Numbered from the stretch's first letter, positions 18,158 through 26,204 are shown. The stretch: 64,000 bases of DNA from an uncultured Ruminococcus sp. (GCA_902776375.1 CACYPV010000013.1:1-64000), one strand, 5' to 3'. Program-made: numbers and translations. Notes: generated by a model from the letters alone, not told the origin.

Positions 18158-18499
18158 ATGAAAAAGATCCCTCTGATAATCACTGCTCTTTTGCTGATTT
18201 CGGCTATCTTTGTTCCGGGCGCGTCGGCGGCTAAACTAGCCACCACCATCCGCGGCGACGCAGACGGCAACGGAAAGGTGAACATAAACGACGTCACCGC
18301 CATTCAGCGCCACTGCGCCCAATTAGAGACCCTGATGGCAAAAAAGCAGACCCTAGCCGCAGACGTAGACGGCAACGGCTATATCACGATCGACGACGCT
18401 ACCTATATTCAGGAGTATCTTGCCGAATATGAGAACACCTATAATATTCTCGGCGTCATATACTACGACCCCTACGATCTGCCCTTTGACGATGATTAA
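18158..18499 (+). CDS. Small secreted dockerin type I protein
   Basis: This 113-residue protein has a signal peptide (KKIPLIITALLLISAIFVPG, cleavage near ASA) and two F-hand calcium repeats typical of dockerin I: GDADGNGKVNINDVTAIQRH and ADVDGNGYITIDDATYIQEY. Start 18158 is chosen because GAGGA lies 6-8 nt upstream and it gives a normal signal peptide; an ATG at 18146 overlaps the preceding stop. Unlike most dockerin proteins there is no catalytic module. The C-terminus ends DPYDLPFDDD, echoing the upstream peptide. It may bind the cohesin-like protein encoded two genes upstream. Confidence 0.8.
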   Translation: MKKIPLIITALLLISAIFVPGASAAKLATTIRGDADGNGKVNINDVTAIQRHCAQLETLMAKKQTLAADVDGNGYITIDDATYIQEYLAEYENTYNILGVIYYDPYDLPFDDD

Positions 18500-18512
18500 A
18501 AGCTTAAGAACG

Positions 18513-18559
18513 CTGTCATCTCGAAATAATTCGCCCCTTGGCGCCGCTCGGGATGGCAG
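18513..18559. repeat. Short inverted-repeat element (TGTCATxxCGA type)
   Basis: CTGTCATCTCGA at the left and TCGGGATGGCAG at the right are near-perfect inverted arms around a short GC-rich centre. The ends resemble those of the larger element at 57693-57898. The following stretch to 18600 is low-complexity (AACTCTTAATTC-type). Confidence 0.5.
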
Positions 18560-18605
18560 CTAACTCTTAATTCTAAACCCTAAACTCTCAACTTCGGAGG
18601 TATTT

Positions 18606-19121
18606 ATGATCCATATATACTACGGCGACGGCAAGGGCAAGACCACCGCGGCGGCGGGCTTGGCTGTCCGTGCGGCGGGCAGCAACATGAAAGTGATGTT
18701 CGTACAGTTTTTAAAAACCGAGTTTTCGGGCGAGCGCAACATCCTTAAATCCCTTGATAATGTTACGGTGACTTCGTGCCCGCTCGAGCTGAAATTCACC
18801 TTTGATATGACCGAAGCCGAAAAGCAGCAAACGTCAGTGCTGTTTCGCGGGATATTTGAGCGCAGCGCCACCGCCGCGCTTGCGGAGCGCTACGACATGA
18901 TAGTGCTTGACGAGGTTTTCGACGTTATCAACGAGGGCATGCTGAGCGAGGCGCAGGTGCTTGAATTCATCACCAACGCGCCCAACAGCATCGAAATAGT
19001 TATGACGGGTCATAACCCGTCCGAGCGTTTTATCGACGAGGCGGACTATGTTACCGAGATGAAAAAGATAAAGCACCCCTTTGACAAGGGGCTTACAGGC
19101 AGGATAGGGATAGAGTTTTAA
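18606..19121 (+). CDS. Corrinoid adenosyltransferase (CobA/BtuR family)
   Basis: This 171-residue cytosolic enzyme should transfer adenosyl from ATP to cob(I)alamin or related corrinoids. The P-loop is IHIYYGDGKGKTTAAAGLAV at the very N-terminus, and the Walker B-like region is YDMIVLDEVFDVINEG. VMTGHNPSERFIDEADYVTEM is the usual C-terminal motif. A GGAGG lies 6-8 nt before the ATG. No other cobalamin genes or B12 riboswitch are visible nearby, so it appears to serve salvage. Confidence 0.9.
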   Translation: MIHIYYGDGKGKTTAAAGLAVRAAGSNMKVMFVQFLKTEFSGERNILKSLDNVTVTSCPLELKFTFDMTEAEKQQTSVLFRGIFERSATAALAERYDMIVLDEVFDVINEGMLSEAQVLEFITNAPNSIEIVMTGHNPSERFIDEADYVTEMKKIKHPFDKGLTGRIGIEF

Positions 19122-19155
19122 TGCGAAATCGTTTACGGGAGGCGCTGAATATATA

Positions 19156-19617
19156 ATGAAAAAGATCATATGTGCCGTGATAGCGGCAGCACTGTGTTTG
19201 AGTCTGCTTTGCGCCTGCGGCAACAGCGGCAGTTCCGACGCCGAAGCCTCGTCAAAGGCAAGCGCCGCAGTCAGCGCGGCGCAGCAGGGCAATGAATCGG
19301 CGTTCAATCTGAGCGAATCGCATTTGCAGAGCGTGCTCGCCTGCGCGTGGGTCAATCAGAATGATTTCAACGAGAAGATCAAGTTTGACGAAGGCCTCGG
19401 CTTTATCCACTTTATCAAGGGCGAACGTTTTTCGGGCAAGGCTGAGCTTAACGAGGACAGCGGGCTTCTGACCATGAAATACGACGACGACGCGCGCCCC
19501 GAGCAGACCTATGTGTGGGTCGACAAGCTGAGCAACGTCAGCGCCGGCACATGGTATGTTGACGGCGGCACCTTTGCCTGCGGCGGCACAGTGTTTGTCA
19601 AGGACGTTGAGTTTTAG
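19156..19617 (+). CDS. Small lipoprotein, lipocalin-like
   Basis: This 153-residue protein has a lipoprotein signal peptide ending in LLCAC (lipidation at C21) and a Ser/Ala-rich linker. The C-terminal half contains WVNQNDFNEKIKFDEG and GTWYVDGGTFACGGTVF, compatible with a small beta-barrel. It precedes three related lipoproteins but is clearly more distant from them. The function is unknown. Confidence 0.75.
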   Translation: MKKIICAVIAAALCLSLLCACGNSGSSDAEASSKASAAVSAAQQGNESAFNLSESHLQSVLACAWVNQNDFNEKIKFDEGLGFIHFIKGERFSGKAELNEDSGLLTMKYDDDARPEQTYVWVDKLSNVSAGTWYVDGGTFACGGTVFVKDVEF

Positions 19618-19623
19618 TCCGCA

Positions 19624-19652
19624 TTGACAAAAAATCATAATTATGGTATTAT
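19624..19652 (+). promoter_or_regulatory. Promoter of the tandem lipoprotein genes
   Basis: A perfect TTGACA box is followed after 17 nt by TATTAT, about 50 nt upstream of the 19705 start. It separates the three paralogous lipoproteins from the 19156 gene as a transcription unit. Confidence 0.8.
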
Positions 19653-19704
19653 AAATTCAACATAGTAAAACGTTAAAGTAAAAATTGATGAAAGGAGATT
19701 TACT

Positions 19705-20133
19705 ATGAAAAAAGCAATTGCGGCAGTGTTGGCGCTTATCTTTGTATTCGCGCTTTGCGCCTGCGGAAACGGCGGCAGCTCGTCGGGCGGCTCCGAGGGC
19801 AGCAAATTTGTCGGCACATGGGAGCTTGAAAGCTTTAAGGGCGACGCATCCACCCAGGGAGCCGACGTAAAGGCGACTATGGATATCAACGACGACAAGA
19901 CCTTCACCGTCAATCAGACTATCAGCATGCAGGGGCTGAACAGCGAGCTGGTCATCACCGGCACGTATGAGGAGAACGGCGACACGATCAACTGCACCTC
20001 GAAGCACAGGACGTCGACCGTATTCGGCAAGCCTACCGAAGAGGACATCAACACCACGTTTACCGGCACGATAATCGACGGCAAGCTCAACCTCAACCTC
20101 AACAGCTTAGATCTTGTACTTGTAAAAAAGTAA
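19705..20133 (+). CDS. Lipocalin-like lipoprotein, tandem copy 1
   Basis: This 142-residue protein has a lipobox LCAC (C20). Its domain starts with VGTWELESFKG and contains an acidic DINDDKTFTV strand, SKHRTSTVFGKPTEEDINTT and FTGTIIDGKLNLNL. GxW at the start and the up-and-down strand pattern suggest a lipocalin-like fold. The ligand is unknown. It is followed by its own terminator. Confidence 0.78.
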   Translation: MKKAIAAVLALIFVFALCACGNGGSSSGGSEGSKFVGTWELESFKGDASTQGADVKATMDINDDKTFTVNQTISMQGLNSELVITGTYEENGDTINCTSKHRTSTVFGKPTEEDINTTFTGTIIDGKLNLNLNSLDLVLVKK

Positions 20134-20142
20134 TGTAAAAAT

Positions 20143-20168
20143 AACCCCCGATGCAACTCGGGGGTTTT
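20143..20168 (+). terminator. Terminator after lipoprotein copy 1
   Basis: The stem AACCCCCGA/TCGGGGGTT has a six-nucleotide loop and is followed by TT and a run of A. Termination is probably partial, as the next gene has no clear promoter of its own. Confidence 0.65.
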
Positions 20169-20195
20169 AAAAACCCAATATAAAGGAGTTAAAAC

Positions 20196-20699
20196 ATGAA
20201 AAAAGCAATAGCGCTTGTATTATCACTTATGCTTGCGTTCGCCCTTTGCGCGTGCGGCGGCTCGTCAAGCAGCACGACCGAAAGCAGCAAAGCGGACAGC
20301 ATCACAGTTGAAAGCAAGGCGGACAGCAGCGCCGCCCAAACCACCGCGGAGGTCACCGAGGCAAAAGCGGACAGCGCCGTCGGAAGCTGGGTGATGGAAT
20401 CCTTCAAAGAAGAATCCGGCACAGAGGATATGGAATTCACGATGTCTATCGACATAAACGAGGACGGCACCTTTGTTTTCAAGCAGGAGACCGAAACTAT
20501 CAAAGGCGAATCTACCGGCACCTACAAGGAAGAAAACGGCAAGTACACCTTCCACAGCACACATTCCTCGATCACATACAACGGCAAGACCGAAGAAGAT
20601 GATATCGAGGACGAGTTTACCGGCGAATTGAGCGGCGACAAGCTGACGCTCGTCAATTCCGAAGCGAAGCCCTCGACTATATATATGAAAAGAGCGTAA
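20196..20699 (+). CDS. Lipocalin-like lipoprotein, tandem copy 2
   Basis: This 167-residue paralogue shares a nearly identical signal peptide with copy 3 (MKKAIALVLSLMLAFALCAC), lipidation at C20. The linker is Ser/Asp/Glu-rich. The domain begins VGSWVMESFKEESG and has DINEDGTFVFKQE, HSTHSSITYNGKTEEDDIED and FTGELSGDKLTLV, aligned strand by strand with copy 1. The function is unknown. Confidence 0.78.
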   Translation: MKKAIALVLSLMLAFALCACGGSSSSTTESSKADSITVESKADSSAAQTTAEVTEAKADSAVGSWVMESFKEESGTEDMEFTMSIDINEDGTFVFKQETETIKGESTGTYKEENGKYTFHSTHSSITYNGKTEEDDIEDEFTGELSGDKLTLVNSEAKPSTIYMKRA

Positions 20700-20709
20700 C
20701 ACATAACAA

Positions 20710-20738
20710 AAGCGCCCGACTGAACCGGTCGGGCGTTT
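20710..20738 (+). terminator. Terminator after lipoprotein copy 2
   Basis: CGCCCGAC pairs with GTCGGGCG across a six-nucleotide loop, followed by TTT. It resembles the arrangement after copies 1 and 3. Confidence 0.65.
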
Positions 20739-20757
20739 AGACAAAGGAGTTATAAAT

Positions 20758-21264
20758 ATGAAAAAAGCAATAGCACTTGTATTAGCACTTATGCTCACCT
20801 TTGCGCTGTGCGCCTGCAATGGCTCCACGAGCAAGACTGACAGCAGCGCGAGCAAGACTGACAGCAGCGCGGTGACCGACGTAACAAAAGAAGTCGAAAC
20901 CACCAAAGCCCCATGCGGTATCGAAGGCAGCTGGGTAATGGAATCTTACGATTCGGGCACTCAAATGCCGGTCGGCGCAACATTTGAGGTCACTATGGAA
21001 ATAACCGCCGACAGCTTTACATACGACGAAAAGGACAACATAGAGGGTCAGGAAAGCGAATTCAAAATGGAAGGCGTATGCACCATCGACGGCAACACCG
21101 CCAAATTCTCCGCCAAGCACAGCGTCGCTAAGTTCTCGGCACAATCGAGCGAGACCGAGATCGAGAATCCCGCGGACTTCACCGGCACGCTCGAAAACGA
21201 AAAGCTTACTCTGAACATCGAAAACAACGGCATTAAGACCGTGATAGTATTGAAAAGGGCGTAA
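20758..21264 (+). CDS. Lipocalin-like lipoprotein, tandem copy 3
   Basis: This 168-residue paralogue has lipobox LCAC (C20), a repeated SKTDSSA linker, and the domain start IEGSWVMESYDSGTQ. FTGTLENEKLTLNI corresponds to FTGELSGDKLTLV of copy 2. The near-identical signal peptides of copies 2 and 3 point to recent duplication. The function is unknown. Confidence 0.78.
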   Translation: MKKAIALVLALMLTFALCACNGSTSKTDSSASKTDSSAVTDVTKEVETTKAPCGIEGSWVMESYDSGTQMPVGATFEVTMEITADSFTYDEKDNIEGQESEFKMEGVCTIDGNTAKFSAKHSVAKFSAQSSETEIENPADFTGTLENEKLTLNIENNGIKTVIVLKRA

Positions 21265-21283
21265 AGGATTAACAAAAACGAAC

Positions 21284-21321
21284 CACCCGGCAGAGAACAA
21301 AACTCTGCCGGGTGATTTTTT
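21284..21321 (+). terminator. Terminator after lipoprotein copy 3
   Basis: CACCCGGCAGAG pairs perfectly with CTCTGCCGGGTG and is followed by ATTTTTT. It separates the plus-strand lipoprotein unit from the convergent minus-strand aminotransferase gene, and is followed by an ACGCATTACGAATTACG phrase at 21322-21345. Confidence 0.85.
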
Positions 21322-21333
21322 ACGCATTACGAA

Positions 21334-22593
21334 TTACGCATTGGCTAATGCTTCTTTTACAGCCTTGCCTACGACCTTCAAGCCCTTTTCGAGAAGCTCG
21401 TCCTCGATAACGAGCGGAGGCATGATCTTGAATACCGCGCCGTTTCTGCCCGCGCATTCGCAGATGACCTTTTCGTCGAAGCATTTTTCGATAACGACTT
21501 CGCTGAGAGCGGGGTCGATCTTGCCGAAGTCCACGCCCCAGATCAAGCCCATGCCGCGGATCTCGAGGCGGCTGTCGAGCGGAGCGACCTCTTTTTCGAG
21601 GAAGTTTTTCACGATCTCGCCCTTGCGCTTTGTTTCAGCCTCAACGTTGTTCTCGAGCAGATATTCAAAGCTCGCCGCGCCGGCTACAAAGCTGAGCTGG
21701 TTGCCGCGGAAGGTGCCGTTGTGCTCGCCGGGCTTCCAGCAGTCGAGCTCCTCTTTAAGGAGCACTATAGCGAGGGGCATGCCCATGCCGCCGATGGACT
21801 TGGACATAACGACCATGTCGGGCACGATGCCCGCGCGCTCGAACGAGAAGAAGGTGCCGGTGCGGCAGCAGCCGACCTGAACGTCGTCGATGATGAGCAG
21901 GATACCGTTTCTGTCGCAGAATTCGCGCACGCCTTGCAGGAATTCGTTGCTGAACGGGCGGATGCCGCCCTCAGCCTGCAGGGTCTCCATAACGACCGCC
22001 GCGGGCTTGTCGACTGCCGAGTGGTCGTCGTCGATAAGCATCTGCATGTATTCAAGCACATCCATGCCCTCTACCATGTAGGGCGCGGGGATGTGGGTAA
22101 CGTCGCCGAGAGTAGCGCCGCAGCCGTTGCGGGCGTACATTTCGGAGGTGAGCGAAAGCGCGCCGAGGGTCATGCCGTGGAAGCAGCCCATGAAGGCGAA
22201 CACGTTTCTTCTGCCGGTTTTCTTTCTGGCGAGCTTGAGCGCCGCCTCGATGGCGTTTGTGCCGGTGGGGCCGCAGAACTGGATCTTGTATTTGAGTCCG
22301 CGCGGCTCGATGATCTTCTTTTCGAGCGCCTCGATGAAGTTGCGCTTGGGAACGGTGTACATATCGAGCGCGTGGATGATGCCGTCGGTGGAAAGGTAAT
22401 CAACGACCTTCTGCTTGATGTAGGGGTTGTTGTGGCCGTAGTTAACAGCGCCCGCGCCGCAGAAGAAATCGATATAATCGTTGCCGTCTTCGTCGGTCAG
22501 GGTAGCGCCCAGAGCGTTGGTGAACACCTTGGGGAAGTGTCTGCAATAAGAGCGCACTTCGGATTCGTATTTTTCAAATGTGCCTGTATTCAT
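21334..22593 (-). CDS. Class III aminotransferase, EctB-like (diaminobutyrate type)
   Basis: This 419-residue PLP enzyme resembles diaminobutyrate-2-oxoglutarate transaminase: FEKYESEVRSYCRHFPKVF, DFFCGAGAVNYGHNNPYIK, and the PLP-lysine region VVMSKSIGGMGMPLAIVLL. The Asp that holds the PLP ring nitrogen is in LLIIDDVQVGCCRTGTFF. The start 22593 was chosen for its GGAGAG site. ectA and ectC are absent, so ectoine synthesis is not supported. It may make 2,4-diaminobutyrate for another product or act on a different omega-amine. It ends an operon that begins at iscS. Confidence 0.82.
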   Translation of the reverse strand: MNTGTFEKYESEVRSYCRHFPKVFTNALGATLTDEDGNDYIDFFCGAGAVNYGHNNPYIKQKVVDYLSTDGIIHALDMYTVPKRNFIEALEKKIIEPRGLKYKIQFCGPTGTNAIEAALKLARKKTGRRNVFAFMGCFHGMTLGALSLTSEMYARNGCGATLGDVTHIPAPYMVEGMDVLEYMQMLIDDDHSAVDKPAAVVMETLQAEGGIRPFSNEFLQGVREFCDRNGILLIIDDVQVGCCRTGTFFSFERAGIVPDMVVMSKSIGGMGMPLAIVLLKEELDCWKPGEHNGTFRGNQLSFVAGAASFEYLLENNVEAETKRKGEIVKNFLEKEVAPLDSRLEIRGMGLIWGVDFGKIDPALSEVVIEKCFDEKVICECAGRNGAVFKIMPPLVIEDELLEKGLKVVGKAVKEALANA

Positions 22594-22610
22594 AAGATCT
22601 CTCCTCACTA

Positions 22611-23015
22611 TTAATGCATAGTTTTGATGTAATCGGCGAGAACGCCGCGGGTCATTTCCTCTATCTGCTGTGGCTCGTCGGGAAGCATCACCAAAAGCTG
22701 ATTTCCGGCGCGCACCAGATATCCGTCGTCGCCCTTTGGATTTTCAAGTCTGCGGCAAAGCGAGGGCTTGCTGCCCGCAGACGCCTGCGATATTATGTCG
22801 CGCACGCTGCGGTTGTCCTCAAATTCCAGACCGCCGACGGTAAATACCACGTCGCAGGTATCGAATGCCTTTTTCAGCTCTTCGCCAAGCGATGAACGCA
22901 TTGTGGCGAACACCGCCGAAATCATATTCAGTCCCATATCGGGGAACGCCTTTTTAAGCGCCTTTTCGCAAAAAGACGTCTTGCGCGCCGAATAGTAAAT
23001 TATGATACAATTCAT
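22611..23015 (-). CDS. Small protein resembling a MoCF/CinA N-terminal domain
   Basis: This 134-residue protein has TCDVVFTVGGLEFEDNRSVR and, near the end, GYLVRAGNQLLVMLPDEPQQ, which together recall the molybdopterin-binding (MoaB/MogA/CinA) fold, where a GG(L/T) turn and an LPGxP-like turn are typical. It is shorter than MoaB (about 170). No molybdenum genes are nearby. The assignment is weak; it may be a degenerate relative. It lies between the sortase fusion and the EctB-like gene, with gaps of 10-17 nt, so co-transcription is likely. Confidence 0.5.
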   Translation of the reverse strand: MNCIIIYYSARKTSFCEKALKKAFPDMGLNMISAVFATMRSSLGEELKKAFDTCDVVFTVGGLEFEDNRSVRDIISQASAGSKPSLCRRLENPKGDDGYLVRAGNQLLVMLPDEPQQIEEMTRGVLADYIKTMH

Positions 23016-23025
23016 CGGACGCCTC

Positions 23026-24978
23026 CTACTGCTGGTTGCGGTATTCGGGCTTTAGGATAGCCTCGAAGCTGGGCGCGATAGTCATGTCGCACGTCACCTT
23101 TTTGAAGTCAAGCTGCCAGCCCTTGAACTTATAGTCGTAATACTGGTCGCTCGGCTTGACAGGATCAGGCGGAGGCGTTGCCGCCTTGCCGTCCTCGACC
23201 GTCTGGGTGGAGATAAACGAGCCGTCGTAGTTGATGAACGTTACGCTGTGAAGCTGTACCGGCTTAGTTGTGGGCTCGTTGCTGCCGGATGAAGCGGTGG
23301 TGCCGGACTTTTTGGTGGTAGCCTCGGCGGTGGTATCCGATGTGACCTTCTGATCCTTGAAGTCGTAGGTGCCGTCGTACCAGTCGATCTGCTGCTTTTC
23401 GTAGGCGGTGCAGAAATCGGTGACGGTCGGGCGCTTGCCGCCGCGCGAGGAGTAGTAGACCTCGGGCCATACGGCGTTGCCGTTGAGACTAGCCTTATTT
23501 GTGTCGACCTTTGAGGTCTCGCCTATGCGCACTCTGCGCGCCACAACGACCGTGCGGAAGTTGGTGTACTCGTACGAACAGGTCGAGAGCGTGAGCAGCT
23601 CGTCGTCCTCGTTCACGTCCACGGGGCAGTTGATGAGCGAACGGATACGGGTGTTGTAGACGTAGTTCATAAAGTCCTTGTCGTTCTGGAAATCGCCTAC
23701 CATGTATTTGAAGAATTCGCCGTGAGCTGACAGGGTATTTGTTTTGTAAACGGAAATGATCTTGTACACTCCGTCGCCCTGCGGCGTGTCAAACTTAATT
23801 GTGGGATGCTTTTTATAGAAATCGAGATTTCCCTCGGTTCCGCCGTAATCCATAAGTCCGGCGAACATTGAGCCGTCGTTCATATGGTGACCGTGCAGCA
23901 CGATGTTTTTGCTGTTCATGCCGCTTGTGCAGCGGTAGTCAAGGAAAATACAGCCGTAGGAATCGTAGTCACGCTTGTAGTTATGGTTGAGATAGTACTG
24001 ACCCGTAATGTCGTCGCCCTTGTGCCAGAGCACGGGATAGTCTATCTTGGTGCCGTTTATTTGGATCCAGCCGACGATCTCTTTGTTGACCTTTAGCAGG
24101 TCGTCCCAGTTGATCGAGCTGCCCTTGCCCTTGTTTGGCGTTTCGCCGCCTTCCTTCTCTTCGGTGCTGTGAGCTATCTTCTGGATATCGCCGTTGAGCT
24201 TCTGCTCCTCTATCGGGCGGTAAACAGCGTGATAAATAAGCACCCAACCCGCGACGATAAACACCAAAAGCGAAGCTATGACTACGCACTTGCGCGCTAT
24301 CTCCTTTGCGCCGTCGCCGGGCAGCGGGATAAAGCGGTTGACAAAGCCGGTTTTCGGCGGCACATAGGTATGTACCGAAAAGCCGTCGGGATACTCGTCC
24401 TTGTTGTTTTCAAAAACATCGTTGGTGCGCTCGCAAGCCAATGCGGCGATTTCGGCAAAATCCATGCCGCAAAGCTCTGCCTTAGGCACTACCGCGACGC
24501 GCATGCCGTCGAACATGAAGGCGTAGCCCTTGTAGCCGTTGCCGAAGTCGCCCAGCGAAAACACCTTCGCCTTTTTGCGCGTGAGCTCAAAGCTCTTTTC
24601 AAGCTCCTCGAGCTCCTCCTTGGACGCGTGTCTTGCCTTTGCCGCCTTGAACGCGGCGTTGCGGCTCTTCCAATAGTCCTTGGGAACAGGCTCGTTCACC
24701 GCCTTTTCGGCGGCGACCACGCTTTCGACAAGATACTTTTTGAACGAGCTGTTGTCCTTTGATTTCAGCGCGCCGGTGACTATGGCGATGTCGGGCTTGT
24801 TGTAGGACTTTGCGATTGAGGAGAGCGTCATCTTGATAGCGGACGCCTGAAGCAGGGTCTTTTTTATGCCCTTTAGCTTGTAGCCCTTTGCTTCAAGGCT
24901 GCGCTCTATATCCTTGTCGCGCCATGACAGCGGCTCGGTTTCGTTCTTTTTACATACGGATAAAACTTCTATCAACAC
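23026..24978 (-). CDS. Class B sortase fused to a cytoplasmic domain and an InlB-type repeat
   Basis: This 650-residue protein starts at GTG (AAGGAAG site). Residues 1-225 are cytoplasmic and end near TYVPPKTGFVNRF; parts (DIAIVTGALKSKDN, GYAFMFDGMRVAVVPK) loosely recall a MoCF/CinA fold. A membrane segment spans about 231-249. Residues 290-485 are a class B sortase with His364 in LHGHHMNDGSMF, Cys467 in LTLSTCSYE and Arg475 in NFRTVVVARR. After a Thr/Ser linker, residues 575-640 look like an InlB B-type repeat (VTFINYDGSFISTQTVEDGK). All three catalytic residues are present, so it should be active. Domains on both sides of the sortase core are unusual. Confidence 0.85.
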   Translation of the reverse strand: MLIEVLSVCKKNETEPLSWRDKDIERSLEAKGYKLKGIKKTLLQASAIKMTLSSIAKSYNKPDIAIVTGALKSKDNSSFKKYLVESVVAAEKAVNEPVPKDYWKSRNAAFKAAKARHASKEELEELEKSFELTRKKAKVFSLGDFGNGYKGYAFMFDGMRVAVVPKAELCGMDFAEIAALACERTNDVFENNKDEYPDGFSVHTYVPPKTGFVNRFIPLPGDGAKEIARKCVVIASLLVFIVAGWVLIYHAVYRPIEEQKLNGDIQKIAHSTEEKEGGETPNKGKGSSINWDDLLKVNKEIVGWIQINGTKIDYPVLWHKGDDITGQYYLNHNYKRDYDSYGCIFLDYRCTSGMNSKNIVLHGHHMNDGSMFAGLMDYGGTEGNLDFYKKHPTIKFDTPQGDGVYKIISVYKTNTLSAHGEFFKYMVGDFQNDKDFMNYVYNTRIRSLINCPVDVNEDDELLTLSTCSYEYTNFRTVVVARRVRIGETSKVDTNKASLNGNAVWPEVYYSSRGGKRPTVTDFCTAYEKQQIDWYDGTYDFKDQKVTSDTTAEATTKKSGTTASSGSNEPTTKPVQLHSVTFINYDGSFISTQTVEDGKAATPPPDPVKPSDQYYDYKFKGWQLDFKKVTCDMTIAPSFEAILKPEYRNQQ

Positions 24979-25003
24979 GCGGTTACTTCCTTTCGTGTCA
25001 GTA

Positions 25004-26191
25004 TTATTGCAAATAATCGGGATATATCTGCGTTACCTTCAAATTTTTGAGCGCTTCCTCGATAAGCGGCTCAAACTCCGCCCTTTCCTGCGCCTGTTTT
25101 ACGTATTTCAGGATGGGCTTGGTGCGCGGATGCCGCGGTGTGAACACTGTGCAGCAATCCTCGTACGGCTCGATCGAGGTCTCGTAGGTATCTATTTTGT
25201 AAGAGATGTTGATTATCTCCTGCTTGTCCATGCCGATAAGCGGACGGAAAACCACCATGTCGGCGGCCTCGTCGGTGCAGTTCAGCGCGCCTATTGTCTG
25301 GCTGGCGACCTGACCCAGGCTTTCGCCCGTGATGAGCGCCGAGCAGTCGTTGTCAAGCGCGATGCGCTCAGACATCTGCATCATAAGGCGGCGCATGATG
25401 ATGGTGAAAAGCTCCTCGGGACAATCGTCGCGCAGCTTTTCCTGTATCTCGGTGAAGGGCACGGTGTACATAGTCATCGGCCCCGCATAGCGGCTGACCT
25501 TTTGCAGCAGACGCACCACCTTGTCCTCGGCGCGCGCGCTGGTGTAGGGCGGGCTTGCAAAGTGTACGGCGGTAAGCTTCAAGCCGCGCTTTGCCATCAT
25601 GTACGCCGCGACGGGCGAGTCGATGCCGCCGCTGATAAGCAGCACTGCCTTGCCGCCGGTGCCAACGGGTATGCCGCCCGCGCCGCGAATGGCGTCGGCG
25701 TGAACGTACGCGCCCTTGTCGCGGATCTCAACGTAAACGGTCACATCGGGCTCATGCACATCGACGCGCAGGTGCGGATATTTTGAGAGGAGCACGCCGC
25801 CGAGCTCGCGGCAAATCTCGGGAGATTTAAGCGGAAACCGCTTGTCGCTGCGCTTTGCCTCGACCTTGAAGGTCTTGGCGGCGCGAAGCTGCTTTTCAAG
25901 ATAAGCGGGCGCCGTGGCGATAACTGATTCCATGCTCTTTTCGTCGCACAGAGCCGCGCGCGAAAGGCTGACGATACCGAAGACCCTGGACGCGCGCTCG
26001 TAAGCCTCGTCGAGGTCGATATCCTCGTCGAGCGGCTTGACTGTGATCGTGGACTGCGCCGAGGTAATCTCGAACCTGCCCAGCGATTGCAGTGCGATCC
26101 GTATATTTTTTTTGAGTACGTCCTCGAATTGACGGCGGTTAAGACCCTTTAATACGATCTCGCCGTCCTTCAAAAGCAAAATTTCTTTCAT
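25004..26191 (-). CDS. thiI: tRNA 4-thiouridine synthase ThiI
   Basis: This 395-residue enzyme activates tRNA U8 with ATP for sulfur insertion. It has the N-terminal ferredoxin-like domain, a THUMP domain (to about 165), and the PP-loop AVLLISGGIDSPVAAYMMAK. The C-terminal rhodanese domain of E. coli ThiI is absent, as in many Firmicutes, where an adjacent cysteine desulfurase supplies sulfur directly. iscS lies immediately upstream. The start at MKEILLLKDGE is preferred because of AGAGG upstream. It may also serve thiamine thiazole synthesis. Confidence 0.93.
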   Translation of the reverse strand: MKEILLLKDGEIVLKGLNRRQFEDVLKKNIRIALQSLGRFEITSAQSTITVKPLDEDIDLDEAYERASRVFGIVSLSRAALCDEKSMESVIATAPAYLEKQLRAAKTFKVEAKRSDKRFPLKSPEICRELGGVLLSKYPHLRVDVHEPDVTVYVEIRDKGAYVHADAIRGAGGIPVGTGGKAVLLISGGIDSPVAAYMMAKRGLKLTAVHFASPPYTSARAEDKVVRLLQKVSRYAGPMTMYTVPFTEIQEKLRDDCPEELFTIIMRRLMMQMSERIALDNDCSALITGESLGQVASQTIGALNCTDEAADMVVFRPLIGMDKQEIINISYKIDTYETSIEPYEDCCTVFTPRHPRTKPILKYVKQAQERAEFEPLIEEALKNLKVTQIYPDYLQ

Positions 26192-26204
26192 AATACCTCT
26201 TTGT

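Noticed and set aside
21334..22593. Ectoine biosynthesis locus
   Set aside because: No ectA acetyltransferase or ectC synthase lies next to the EctB-like gene.
21721..22614. Long plus-strand frame opposite the EctB-like gene
   Set aside because: It mirrors GC-rich codons of a well-supported aminotransferase and shows no domain or start signal.
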